Below, piece after piece: positions 7,580 to 17,278 of a DNA stretch of 64,000 bases. Source of the DNA: Amycolatopsis sp. NBC_01488 (GTDB lineage: Bacteria; Actinomycetota; Actinomycetes; Mycobacteriales; Pseudonocardiaceae). Positions within the stretch are counted from its first letter, which is position 1; each line of letters starts with the position of its first letter. Under the pieces are notes generated by a model, which saw only the letters and a list, made by a program, of their open reading frames with translations, searched no databases and had not been told where the DNA came from. Where the stretch lies: the NCBI RefSeq assembly GCF_036227105.1, contig NZ_CP109434.1, positions 8,218,501 through 8,282,500 on the forward strand, given 5' to 3'. The position numbers and the translations under genes are program-made.

Positions 7580-8602
7580 TCAGCGCCAGCCCAGCTCCGG
7601 GGCGACGTGCGTCAAGATGCTCTCCAGCACGTGCGCGTTGTAGTCGACGCCCAGCTGGTTCGGGATGGTCAGCAACAGCGTGTCCGCGGCCTGGACCGCC
7701 TCGTCCTCCTTCAGCTCGCGCACCAGCTCGTCCGGCTCGCCGGCGTAGGAGCGCCCGAAGATCGCCCGGGTGTTCTCGTCGATCATGCCGACCTGGTCGC
7801 GTGAGTTGCGGTCGCGGCCGAAGTACGCGCGGTCCTGGTCGTTCGTCAGCGCGAAGATGCTGCGGCTGACCGACACGCGCGGCTCGCGCTCGTGCCCGGC
7901 TTCCTGCCACGCCTCCCGGTAGGCCTCGATCTGCTTGCGCTGCTGGACGTGCAGCGGCTCGCCCGTCTCGTCGTCCTTGAGCGTGGAGCTCTGCAGGTTC
8001 ATGCCCAGCTTGGCCGCCCAGACGCTCGTCGCGTTGGAGCTGGACCCCCACCAGATGCGCTCGCGCAGGCCCGCGGAGTGCGGTTCCAGCCGCAGCAGCC
8101 CGGGTGGGTTGGCGAACATCGGCCGCGGGTTCGGCTGCGCGAAGCCTTCGCCCTCCAGCAGCTTGAGGAAGACCTCGGTGTGCTGCCGGGCCATGTCGGC
8201 GTCGGTCTCGCCGTCGGCCGGGGCGTACCCGAAGTAGCGCCAGCCCTCGATGACCTGCTCGGGGGATCCCCGGCTGATACCGAGCTGAAGCCGGCCCCCG
8301 GAGATCAGGTCGGCCGCGCCGGCGTCCTCGACCATGTACAGCGGGTTCTCGTAGCGCATGTCGATCACGCCGGTGCCGATCTCGATCTTCGACGTGCGCG
8401 CGCCGATCGCCGAGAGCAGCGGGAACGGGCTCGCCGCCTGCCGCGCGAAGTGGTGCACGCGGAAGTACGCGCCGTCGACGCCGAGTTCCTCGGCCGCGAC
8501 CGCCAGGTCGATCGACTGGTGCAGGAAGTCGGCGGCGGACCGGGTCTCGGAGTGCGGGCTCGCCGACCAGTGGCCGAACGAGAGGAAGCCAATCTTCTTC
8601 AC
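7580..8602 (-). CDS. LLM class flavin-dependent oxidoreductase
   Basis: 340-residue luciferase-like monooxygenase-fold enzyme using FMN or F420. Characteristic segments are IGFLSFGHW at the N terminus, DGAYFRVHHFARQ, GTGVIDMRYENPLYM and LQLGISRGSPEQVIEGW. The chosen start is GTG 8602 (VKKIGFLSFGHW), where family members begin, with GGGAG a few bases upstream; an in-frame ATG at 8689 would add 29 unrelated residues. A much longer open frame to 10048 is antisense noise. The substrate is unknown. It lies tail to tail with the PL7 gene and diverges from an acyl-CoA dehydrogenase. Confidence 0.85.
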   Translation of the reverse strand: MKKIGFLSFGHWSASPHSETRSAADFLHQSIDLAVAAEELGVDGAYFRVHHFARQAASPFPLLSAIGARTSKIEIGTGVIDMRYENPLYMVEDAGAADLISGGRLQLGISRGSPEQVIEGWRYFGYAPADGETDADMARQHTEVFLKLLEGEGFAQPNPRPMFANPPGLLRLEPHSAGLRERIWWGSSSNATSVWAAKLGMNLQSSTLKDDETGEPLHVQQRKQIEAYREAWQEAGHEREPRVSVSRSIFALTNDQDRAYFGRDRNSRDQVGMIDENTRAIFGRSYAGEPDELVRELKEDEAVQAADTLLLTIPNQLGVDYNAHVLESILTHVAPELGWR

Positions 8603-8740
8603 ACCTCTCCCAGCGTCCGGCGGCCGGCAATGATTCCCGGGTGTGAGCGGGCCGACCGCTTGCACAGTGCCGGTCCGGTTGTTCGCCATTGCGGGTTCCT
8701 TTCCCGGAACCGGAAAGAATCTCCGCGTTAGGATCGGGCG

Positions 8741-9892
8741 ATGGCGCTGACCGACGACGAGACGCAGCTGGTGGCCCTGGTGGCGGAGTTCGTCGACGAG
8801 CGCGTCCGCCCGCGCGTCCGCGCGTTCGAAGCCGACGACAGCTACCCCGCCGAGCTCATCGACGAGATGAAGACGCTCGGCTTCTTCGGCCTCCTGGTGC
8901 CCGCCGACCACGGCGGCGTCGACGTCGGCACCGCGTGCTTCGCCCGGGTCACCGAGGAGCTGGCACGCGGCTGGATGAGCCTGGCCGGGGCCATCGGCGG
9001 CCACTCGGTGATCACGTACCTGATCAAGACGTTCGGCACGCCCGAACAGCGCGCGAAGTACCTGCCCGCGATGGCCGACGGCGGCGTCCGCGCCACGATG
9101 GCGCTGACCGAACCCGGCGGCGGCAGCGACCTGCAGGCCATGCGGACGGTCGCCGCGCCGGACGGCGACGGGTACGCGGTCACCGGGTCCAAGACCTGGA
9201 TCTCCAACGCCGCCCACTCCGGGCTGATCGGCCTGCTCTGCATCACCGACCGCGACGCGGAACCCGCCCACGGCGGCATGAGCGTGCTGCTCGTCGAACC
9301 CGGCGACGGGCTGACCGTCTCCCCCAAGCTGCCCAAGCTGGGCTACCGCGGCGTCGAAGCGTGCGAACTGGTCTTCGAGGACATGGCGGTGCCCGCGGAC
9401 GCCGTCCTGGGCGGGACGCCGAACGAAGGCTGGGTGCAGATGATGCGCGGCCTGGAGGTGGGCCGGATCCAGGTCGCCGCGCGCGCGGTGGGCGTCGGGC
9501 AGGCGGCGCTGAACGACGCCGTGCGGTACGCGCAGGAACGCGAGTCCTTCGGCAAGCCGATCTGGCAGCACCAGTCCGTCGGCAACCTGCTCGCCGACAT
9601 GGCCACCAAGGTGCGCGCGGCCCGCCTGCTCACCCTCGACGCCGCCGAGAAGCTCGACGCCGGCGAGCGCGCCGATCTGGAGGCCGGGATGGCGAAGCTG
9701 TTCGCGTCCGAGACCGCGATGCAGGTCGCGCTGGACGCGATCCGCGTCCACGGCGGCTACGGCTACTCCAAGGAGTACGACGTCGAGCGCTACTTCCGCG
9801 ACGCGCCGCTGATGATCGTCGGCGAGGGCACCAACGAGATCCAGCGGACGGTCATCGCGACCCAGCTCATCGCCCGCAACCGAATCGGGTGA
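8741..9892 (+). CDS. acyl-CoA dehydrogenase
   Basis: 383-residue FAD flavoenzyme of the acyl-CoA dehydrogenase superfamily. Visible are the FAD/substrate motif MALTEPGGGSDL, the ITGSKTWISNA-like run VTGSKTWISNAAHSG, QHQSVGNLLADM, the C-terminal signature RVHGGYGYSKEYDVERYFRD and the FAD-adenine contact GEGTNEIQRTVIA. The catalytic Glu position in many members corresponds to the segment around YSKEYDVERY. TAGGAT at 8729-8734 lies six bases before ATG 8741, indicating a leaderless transcript. No electron-transfer or CoA-ligase partner is adjacent, so the acyl substrate cannot be assigned. Confidence 0.9.
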   Translation: MALTDDETQLVALVAEFVDERVRPRVRAFEADDSYPAELIDEMKTLGFFGLLVPADHGGVDVGTACFARVTEELARGWMSLAGAIGGHSVITYLIKTFGTPEQRAKYLPAMADGGVRATMALTEPGGGSDLQAMRTVAAPDGDGYAVTGSKTWISNAAHSGLIGLLCITDRDAEPAHGGMSVLLVEPGDGLTVSPKLPKLGYRGVEACELVFEDMAVPADAVLGGTPNEGWVQMMRGLEVGRIQVAARAVGVGQAALNDAVRYAQERESFGKPIWQHQSVGNLLADMATKVRAARLLTLDAAEKLDAGERADLEAGMAKLFASETAMQVALDAIRVHGGYGYSKEYDVERYFRDAPLMIVGEGTNEIQRTVIATQLIARNRIG

Positions 9893-9904
9893 CACGCCGG
9901 GCAT

Positions 9905-9937
9905 AACTTGACTCATTCCAGAGAAGCCCCCTAGGGT
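9905..9937 (+). promoter_or_regulatory. furA-katG promoter with FurA-like operator
   Basis: TTGACT (9908-9913) and TAGGGT (9932-9937) form a promoter with an 18-base spacer. The stretch CTTGACTCATTCCAGAGAAG overlapping the -35 closely resembles, from memory, the AT-rich FurA box upstream of mycobacterial furA (CTTGACTnATTCCAGAAAAG). This implies autoregulation of furA-katG by the peroxide-sensing repressor. Confidence 0.7.
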
Positions 9938-9944
9938 GACCCGG

Positions 9945-10373
9945 GTGATGACCGACTTCGAGGCGCAGCTGCGGGCGGCCTCGTTGCGGGTGACCCGGCC
10001 TCGGCTGGCCGTGCTCACCGCGCTGCGCGACCACCCGCACGTCGACACCGAGACGGTGATCGCGCTGGTGCGGGCCGAGCACCCGACGGTGTCGCACCAG
10101 ACGATCTACGACGTCCTGCGGGCGCTCACCGACACCGGCCTGGTGCGGCGCATCCAGCCCGCCGGGGCGACCGCCCGGTACGAGTCCCGGATCGGGGACA
10201 ACCACCACCACGTCGTGTGCCGCACCTGCGGTGCGATCGCGGACGTCGACTGCGCCGTCGGCCACACCCCGTGCCTGACCGCCTCGGACGACCACGGTTT
10301 CGTGATCGACCAGGCGGAGGTCGTCTACTGGGGTACCTGCCCCGACTGCGCGGCCACCCGAACCTCCCATTGA
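9945..10373 (+). CDS. furA: FurA, Fur-family redox/peroxide-responsive repressor
   Basis: 142-residue Fur-family protein with the N-terminal winged helix (RVTRPRLAVLTAL, then VSHQTIYDVLRALTDTGLV) and a C-terminal metal-binding dimerisation domain with HHHVVCRTCG and a final CPDC pair, two CxxC motifs that hold structural zinc. It is followed after 22 bases by katG, the classic actinobacterial furA-katG arrangement in which FurA represses both until oxidised. Several starts are possible: GTG 9936, GTG 9945 and ATG 9948. GTG 9945 lies seven bases after the TAGGGT -10, the spacing expected for a leaderless message, and is preferred. Confidence 0.9.
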   Translation: MMTDFEAQLRAASLRVTRPRLAVLTALRDHPHVDTETVIALVRAEHPTVSHQTIYDVLRALTDTGLVRRIQPAGATARYESRIGDNHHHVVCRTCGAIADVDCAVGHTPCLTASDDHGFVIDQAEVVYWGTCPDCAATRTSH

Positions 10374-10395
10374 TTGCCGCCCCGGAAGGAAGTAG

Positions 10396-12660
<2,265 letters not shown>

Positions 12661-12673
12661 TCCTTTCCGGCGG

Positions 12674-12710
12674 ACGGGCCCGGCCGATCCTCGTGATCGG
12701 CCGGGCCCGT
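12674..12710. terminator. strong bidirectional terminator hairpin
   Basis: A perfect 16-bp stem, ACGGGCCCGGCCGATC (12674-12689) with its complement at 12695-12710, closes a 5-base loop 13 bases after katG. It also lies just after the end of the converging MFS gene and can serve both strands. Confidence 0.9.
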
Positions 12711-12715
12711 TCGTT

Positions 12716-13867
12716 TCACTGGCGCCGGGCGCTGATTCCCACCGCCACCGCGAAAACCGCCAGCACTCCCGCGAGCCCGGCCAAGCCGAGACTCAGCGAA
12801 CCGGCCGCCGCGAGGGCTCCGACCGCCAGGGGGCCGCCCGCGTCGCCGAGTTCGCGGCCCACCTCGGCCGCGCCCACCGTCTGGCCGAGACGCTCCTTGG
12901 GCGTTGTCGCGGCCAGGTGGGCGAAGCCGATCGGGGTCGCCAAGCCGGTTCCGACGCCGATCGTCAGCGCGGCCACCAGGAGTCCGGCGATGCCCGGCAG
13001 CACCGTTGGCGCGGCCAGTCCGAGGGCGGCGATCGCGAGCCCGGCCGTCATGCCCGGCGCGTCGCCGATGCGGCCCGCGTCGCGGGCGCGGCCGGCCCAC
13101 GGCTGGACCAGCGCTCCCGCGGCCGCCAGCAGGGACACCACCGCTCCGGTCGGCAAAGGGCCCAGGCTCGCGCCGGCCACGGGCAAGAAGCCCACGCCGA
13201 CCGCGACGGCCGCCGTCGCGCCCGCGAGGGTGGCCGTCGGGCTCAGGAAGCCGCGGGTGGCGAGGCGGCGGGCGAGGTCGAGCACCGTCTGGCGGGTCCG
13301 CGGCAGCGGCTCCACCACCGGGACGACGACTGCGGCCCAGCAGGCGACCGCCAGCGCGAGCCCGCCGAGCGTGGCGAACAACAGCGGATAGCCGCCGACC
13401 GTGGTCAGGACGCCGCCCAGGACCGGGCCGAGGGTGTAGCCGAGGCCCTTCCACGCGCCGTAGCCGCCGAACGCACGGCCGTGGCCGGTCTTCGGCGCGA
13501 GCCGGGCCACCAGCGCGCCGGCGGCCGGGGAGAACGCGGCCGCGGCGGCACCCTGCCCGAGCCGCGCCAGGCCGACCAGCGCGGGATCACCCGCGAGCAC
13601 GAAGGCCGCCGACGCGACGGCGAACGCCCCCAGCCCGCCCAGCAGCACCGGCCGCGGCCCGACCCGGTCGGCCAGGGCCCCGAACACCGGCTTCAGCACG
13701 ACCTCGGCACCGTCGTACACCGCCAGCAGCACTCCCAGGGTGAGCAGCGACGCGTGTTCGGCTTCGGTGTAGCCGCCGAGCCCGGCGGCGATGCTGTGCG
13801 CACCGAACGCCGTGACGAACCCGGCCGCGTACACCGGCGCCCGCCGCCGATCCGTCAGGCCGCCCAC
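12716..13867 (-). CDS. MFS transporter (drug/metabolite efflux type)
   Basis: 383-residue polytopic protein with about 12 hydrophobic segments. The MFS loop 2-3 motif is recognisable as GALADRVGPRPVLLGG (residues about 63-78), and a GxxxGPxxGG-like motif appears as LGPVLGGVL, both typical of 12-14 TM proton-driven exporters. The substrate is unknown. It is directly downstream of a ChrB-domain protein on the same strand (31-base gap), so the pair probably forms an operon in which the regulator governs the pump. It ends at the katG terminator. Confidence 0.85.
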   Translation of the reverse strand: MGGLTDRRRAPVYAAGFVTAFGAHSIAAGLGGYTEAEHASLLTLGVLLAVYDGAEVVLKPVFGALADRVGPRPVLLGGLGAFAVASAAFVLAGDPALVGLARLGQGAAAAAFSPAAGALVARLAPKTGHGRAFGGYGAWKGLGYTLGPVLGGVLTTVGGYPLLFATLGGLALAVACWAAVVVPVVEPLPRTRQTVLDLARRLATRGFLSPTATLAGATAAVAVGVGFLPVAGASLGPLPTGAVVSLLAAAGALVQPWAGRARDAGRIGDAPGMTAGLAIAALGLAAPTVLPGIAGLLVAALTIGVGTGLATPIGFAHLAATTPKERLGQTVGAAEVGRELGDAGGPLAVGALAAAGSLSLGLAGLAGVLAVFAVAVGISARRQ

Positions 13868-13898
13868 GAAACGCTCTCGGAAGAACCCACGGTCGCCC

Positions 13899-14441
13899 TC
13901 ACATCTGGTGCAGGGCCTGGAAAACCCGGTCGGTGTACTCGGCGAGCCGCCCGACGCAGTGCGTCAGGCGTTCGTCGGCCTCCGTCGCGGCCGGCGCGCC
14001 GAAGACGTCGCGCGCCTTGATGTCGCGGTGCCACCGGCGCAGCCGCTCCAGGCTCTGCTCCTCCTCTTCGAGCTCGGCCATGGTGAACTTCCCGACGCGG
14101 ATCTCCTTGTCGATTTCGGCGTCGAACTTGCCGCAGTCGGCCAGGAACTCGGCCCACTCCTCAGCGCGCTCCGCGGTGAACAGCGCCTCGAGCCGGGCGG
14201 CGTCCGGCGCCGAGCGCCCGGCCGCGGCCAGCACCAGGACCTCGCCGTCCCCGCGCCCGGCCAGCTCGATCACCCTGGCCACGCCGCCGGCGAACACAGG
14301 CGCGTCCGGCACGGCCCAGACCCCCTGCCCCAGCGACAACGCCCCGACACGCCGGAGTTCACGCCAGACGGCGACGCGATGACGGCTCGGCTCGGCGGGC
14401 ACCCGCACCACGAGCACCGACCAGTGTGAAGTCTTGGTCAC
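13899..14441 (-). CDS. ChrB N-terminal-domain protein (chromate-resistance-type regulator)
   Basis: 180-residue protein matching the N-terminal ChrB domain: WSVLVVRVPAEPSRHRVAVW at the start, then GALSLGQGVWAVPD, ADCGKFDAEIDKEI, FTMAELEEEEQSLERLRRW and IKARDVFGAP. In chromate operons such proteins act with the ChrA exporter; here an MFS exporter follows instead, so chromate is not assured. Start GTG 14441 (VTKTSHWSVLV) lies seven bases after a TACATT -10, hence probably leaderless. Upstream continuation of the frame to 14693 has no family similarity and is excluded. Confidence 0.75.
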   Translation of the reverse strand: MTKTSHWSVLVVRVPAEPSRHRVAVWRELRRVGALSLGQGVWAVPDAPVFAGGVARVIELAGRGDGEVLVLAAAGRSAPDAARLEALFTAERAEEWAEFLADCGKFDAEIDKEIRVGKFTMAELEEEEQSLERLRRWHRDIKARDVFGAPAATEADERLTHCVGRLAEYTDRVFQALHQM

Positions 14442-14448
14442 ACCGGAG

Positions 14449-14466
14449 AATGTAGCAGCTGTTACA
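14449..14466 (-). promoter_or_regulatory. -10 element within TGTA-N8-TACA palindrome
   Basis: TGTAGCAGCTGTTACA (14451-14466) is a 16-bp palindrome with one mismatched pair and a perfect CAGCTG centre. It overlaps the -10 hexamer TACATT (minus strand, 14454-14449) of the ChrB-like gene. A dimeric repressor bound here would block the promoter. Confidence 0.5.
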
Positions 14467-14537
14467 TCCACCGGAACACAACTCGGGAAGCGGATCAGGG
14501 TCCCTCGGACCTCCGTGGTCAGGGCCGGTAGCCCGCA

Positions 14538-14801
14538 GTGACGACCGCCCGGATTCCGCACACTCTTCGTGACGGTCCACCCAGGACCTCCGATGCGCCT
14601 TGGCCCGCACCGGCTTTCTGGAGCGGCCTGGAGGTCGTCGCGACGCCGACCCCGGCCGGCACCACCTACACCGTCCTGTCGACGTCCGGCCAAGGCACTT
14701 CGGTGACCAACGCCCCGCTGCCCTTCAAGCCCGCCTACCTCAGCGTGCGCACGACCCTGGACAGCTGGCGCGGCCGGTCGAACGTCGTCACGGCGTGCTG
14801 A
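14538..14801 (+). pseudogene. possible remnant of a small secreted or beta-rich protein
   Basis: An 87-codon open frame whose C-terminal 55 residues (GLEVVATPTPAGTTYTVLST onward, ending SNVVTAC) look like real beta-rich coding sequence with natural composition, while the first 25 do not. No signal peptide or clear ribosome site precedes it. It fills most of the 347-base gap between the ChrB-like gene and the TetR gene and overlaps the TetR end by 14 bases. It may be the tail of a deleted extracellular protein or simply chance. I do not recognise a family. Confidence 0.3.
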
Positions 14802-15372
14802 GGTCCGGGCGCAGGGCGTCGACGATCAGGTCGAGCAGCCGGCCGATCCGCTCCGCGTCCTGGCCGGCCGAGGTGGAAAGGAACGCGCCGAGCACCAGCA
14901 GCGTGACGTCCTCCGGGTCGAGGCCGGCGCGCAGCGTGCCGGCGCGCGCTCCGGCGTCGAGGATCGCGCCGATCGCCGCGGTGATGCGGCTGCGCGTCGC
15001 CGGGGTCGCGATCCGGCCGGACGCCAGGCTCGCGCGGAGGCTGTCGGCCATGCCGCGCTTGGTTTCCACGAAGGCCGCGTAGCGGTCCATCCACGCGCGG
15101 AGTGCCGCCTCCGGCGGGAGCTTCCGGAGCAGTGCCGGGGCACTCGCGGTCACGTCGTCGAGTTCGGCCGCGTAGACGGCTTCGACGAGCTCTTCGCGGG
15201 TCGGGAAGTGGCGGTAGAGCGTGCCGATCCCGACGCCGGCCTCGCGGGCGATCGCCTCCAGCGCGACGGTGCCGTCGGCGGCGGCGAAGGCGGCCCGCGC
15301 GACCGCGACGAGCTTCTCCCGGTTGCGCCGCGCGTCGGAGCGCACCGAGCGGCCGGGTTCGGGCGACGACAA
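14788..15372 (-). CDS. TetR family regulator of the adjacent aldo-keto reductase
   Basis: 194-residue repressor. The HTH is clear: IAREAGVGIGTLYRHFPTRE at residues about 40-60, preceded by the NREKLVAVARAAFAA helix; the C-terminal ligand domain is alpha-helical and variable. The start is a TTG at 15372 (MSSPEPGRSVRSDARRNRE) with GGAGG about ten bases upstream. This ribosome site is itself part of an operator palindrome, so binding would block both transcription and access to the start. It diverges from an aldo-keto reductase across an 85-base gap with two copies of the same palindrome. Confidence 0.85.
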   Translation of the reverse strand: MSSPEPGRSVRSDARRNREKLVAVARAAFAAADGTVALEAIAREAGVGIGTLYRHFPTREELVEAVYAAELDDVTASAPALLRKLPPEAALRAWMDRYAAFVETKRGMADSLRASLASGRIATPATRSRITAAIGAILDAGARAGTLRAGLDPEDVTLLVLGAFLSTSAGQDAERIGRLLDLIVDALRPDLSTP

Positions 15373-15425
15373 AGCGGAGGCACCTCCGGTTGTGCTACGG
15401 TCGGCTTAGCGGAGGGACCTCCGCT
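15373..15425. promoter_or_regulatory. paired TetR operators AGCGGAGG-N2-CCTCCGCT
   Basis: A perfect 18-bp palindrome AGCGGAGGGACCTCCGCT occupies 15408-15425. A second copy (15373-15390) keeps the left arm exactly and 6 of 8 bases in the right arm. Centres are 35 bp apart. The first-listed copy overlaps the apparent transcription start of the reductase (-10 TACGGT at 15396-15401), and the other covers the TetR ribosome site. Confidence 0.75.
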
Positions 15426-15457
15426 TCACCCATTGTCGCACGAGGACGGGACCACCC

Positions 15458-16375
15458 ATGCCTTCCACCGACCATGCCCCGCGGCCGGGCGGCACCGGCG
15501 CGCTCGCCGGGCACACCGTCTCCCGCGTCGGCTACGGCGCGATGCAGCTCGAACGCCTCCACGACGACCGCGACGCGGCCGTCGCGTTGCTGCGCCGGGC
15601 CTTCGACCTCGGCGTCGACCACGTCGACACCGCGCAGTTCTACGGCAACGGCTTCGTCAACGGCATCATCCGCGAGGCCGTCCGGCCCGGCGACGACGTC
15701 GTGGTGGTGAGCAAGGTCGGCGCCGACCCGGACCCCGGCGGCCCGATCCCGCTCCGCCTGGCCCAGCGGCCCGAGGAACTGCGGGCGAGCGTCGAGGACA
15801 ACCTGCGGGCCCTCGGCCTCGACCGGATCCCGCTGGTGAACCTGCGCCGCGCGGACCGGCGGCCCGGCGTCACGGCAGAGGGCGACCAGGTCGTCGACCT
15901 CGACGACCAGCTCGCGGTGCTGACGGCCCTGCGCGACGAAGGCAAGATCGGCGCGATCGGGCTGAGCAGCGTCACCCTCGACATCCTGCGCCGGGCGCTG
16001 CCGGCCGGGATCGCGTGCGTGCAGAACGCCTACAGCCTGGTCAGCCGCGACGACGAGGACATGCTCGCGCTGTGCGTCGCGCAGGACATCGCCTGGGTCC
16101 CGTTCTTCCCGCTCGGCGGCGCCTTCCCCGGCCTGCCGAAGGTGACCGACGAGCCGGCCGTGCGGGCCGCCGCCCGGGAACTCGGCCGCACGCCGGCGCA
16201 GATCGGCCTGGCGTGGCTGCTGCACCACGCCCCGAACGTCCACCTCATCCCCGGCACGGCGAGCGTGGACCACCTGGAGGGCAACGTCGCCGCCGGCGGC
16301 ATCGTGCTCGACGGCGAGACGCTGGCCGCTCTCGACGCCGTCCGGTCCCGCTCGATGGACGCCGCCCTCGGCTAA
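15458..16375 (+). CDS. aldo/keto reductase
   Basis: 305-residue NADPH-dependent TIM-barrel reductase. Asp and Tyr of the catalytic tetrad appear in DHVDTAQFYGNG, and Lys in VVVSKVGADPD. The usual His position reads LVNLRRAD, i.e. Asn replaces His, as seen in a sub-branch of the superfamily. The cofactor segment is GTASVDHLEGNVAA. It is divergent from a TetR regulator with two shared operators, so expression is probably induced by a reactive carbonyl or xenobiotic ligand. Its TAA overlaps the last codons of the converging SDR gene by four bases. Confidence 0.88.
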   Translation: MPSTDHAPRPGGTGALAGHTVSRVGYGAMQLERLHDDRDAAVALLRRAFDLGVDHVDTAQFYGNGFVNGIIREAVRPGDDVVVVSKVGADPDPGGPIPLRLAQRPEELRASVEDNLRALGLDRIPLVNLRRADRRPGVTAEGDQVVDLDDQLAVLTALRDEGKIGAIGLSSVTLDILRRALPAGIACVQNAYSLVSRDDEDMLALCVAQDIAWVPFFPLGGAFPGLPKVTDEPAVRAAARELGRTPAQIGLAWLLHHAPNVHLIPGTASVDHLEGNVAAGGIVLDGETLAALDAVRSRSMDAALG

Positions 16376-17208
16376 TCGCGGTCCCAGGGCAGGACGGCGC
16401 CGTTGCGGACCAGCTCGCCGTACCGAGCGGGATCGAGCGGCCGGAAGACGAGGTCCAGCAGCGTGTCCGCCGCCTGGGCGGGGCTCGGCGCGTCACGCAC
16501 GTCCCACCAGAGGGCGGAGGTCGGCGTGTTCATCATCCCGGGGCAGACGGCGGCGAGCAGGATCCCGCGCGCCAGGTCGTCGGCACGGCGCTGCGCGGCG
16601 AGCGTGCGCACGGCCGCGACCTGGCCGATCTTGGACGGGATGTTGACGAAGCCCGGCCAGTCGCCGGCGCGGGCGCTGCCGTCCTCGACGGCGTCGCGCC
16701 AGGCCGCGACCCGCTTGTCCAGTTCGTCCAATGAGGACAGTCCGGTGAAGCGGTCGTGCAGGGCGGGCGCCAGGTGGTTCAGCGTGCCGAACGAGCTGGC
16801 CACGACGAGGAACCGGCCGCGGTCGCGCAGCAGCGGCGCGAAGGCGCGAAGCAGCCGCGTGGTGCCGAAGTTGTTGACCTCGGCGTAGGCGCCGACGATC
16901 GCGCGCGGGTCGTCGTCGGGGCCGACGCGCATGACGGCGTTGCCGATGACGACGTCGACCCCGCCGTGCCGCTCCGCCAGCCGCGCGGCGAGGCGGCCGG
17001 GCGCGCCGGGCTCGGCGACGTCGAGGACCTCACCGCGGACCTCGGCGCCGCCGGCCGGCATGGCTTCGACGGCCTCCGCGACGCGTCCGGCGTCGCGGCC
17101 GGTCAGGTAGACGGTGTCCTCGGTGGCCAGCCGGGCCGCGAGCCCTTCGACGAGGGCGAGTCCCAAGCCCTGGGTGGCACCGGTGACGAGCGCGATCTTC
17201 GGGGTCAT
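16372..17208 (-). CDS. short-chain dehydrogenase, catalytic Tyr replaced by Asn
   Basis: 278-residue Rossmann-fold protein related to carbonyl-reductase-like SDRs. The cofactor motif TGATQGLGLA is at residues about 9-18, and the structural NAVMRVG replaces the common NNAG. The active-site Ser is in VVASSFGTLN. At the Tyr-x-x-x-Lys position the sequence reads NIPSK, so Tyr is Asn (codon AAC); either catalysis is altered or activity is lost. It diverges from a LysR regulator with a 70-base gap containing a palindrome, so it is the probable LysR target. Confidence 0.8.
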   Translation of the reverse strand: MTPKIALVTGATQGLGLALVEGLAARLATEDTVYLTGRDAGRVAEAVEAMPAGGAEVRGEVLDVAEPGAPGRLAARLAERHGGVDVVIGNAVMRVGPDDDPRAIVGAYAEVNNFGTTRLLRAFAPLLRDRGRFLVVASSFGTLNHLAPALHDRFTGLSSLDELDKRVAAWRDAVEDGSARAGDWPGFVNIPSKIGQVAAVRTLAAQRRADDLARGILLAAVCPGMMNTPTSALWWDVRDAPSPAQAADTLLDLVFRPLDPARYGELVRNGAVLPWDRD

Positions 17209-17251
17209 GCCCCCACGCTAGAACCGGCCCGGCCATGCGAACAGCGAAAGA

Positions 17252-17272
17252 TACGCAGACCTGGTATGCGTA
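17252..17272. promoter_or_regulatory. LysR-type binding site between SDR and lysR genes
   Basis: TACGCA (17252-17257) and TGCGTA (17267-17272) are perfect inverted arms 9 bases apart in the 70-bp divergent gap, which fits a T-N11-A-like LysR recognition site. It lies only a few bases upstream of the LysR start codon, suggesting autoregulation. Confidence 0.5.
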
Positions 17273-17278
17273 AGTGTC

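Noticed and set aside
7580..10048. 822-codon frame as one LLM fusion protein
   Set aside because: Residues upstream of the GTG at 8602 are antisense to the acyl-CoA dehydrogenase gene and unlike any LLM extension.
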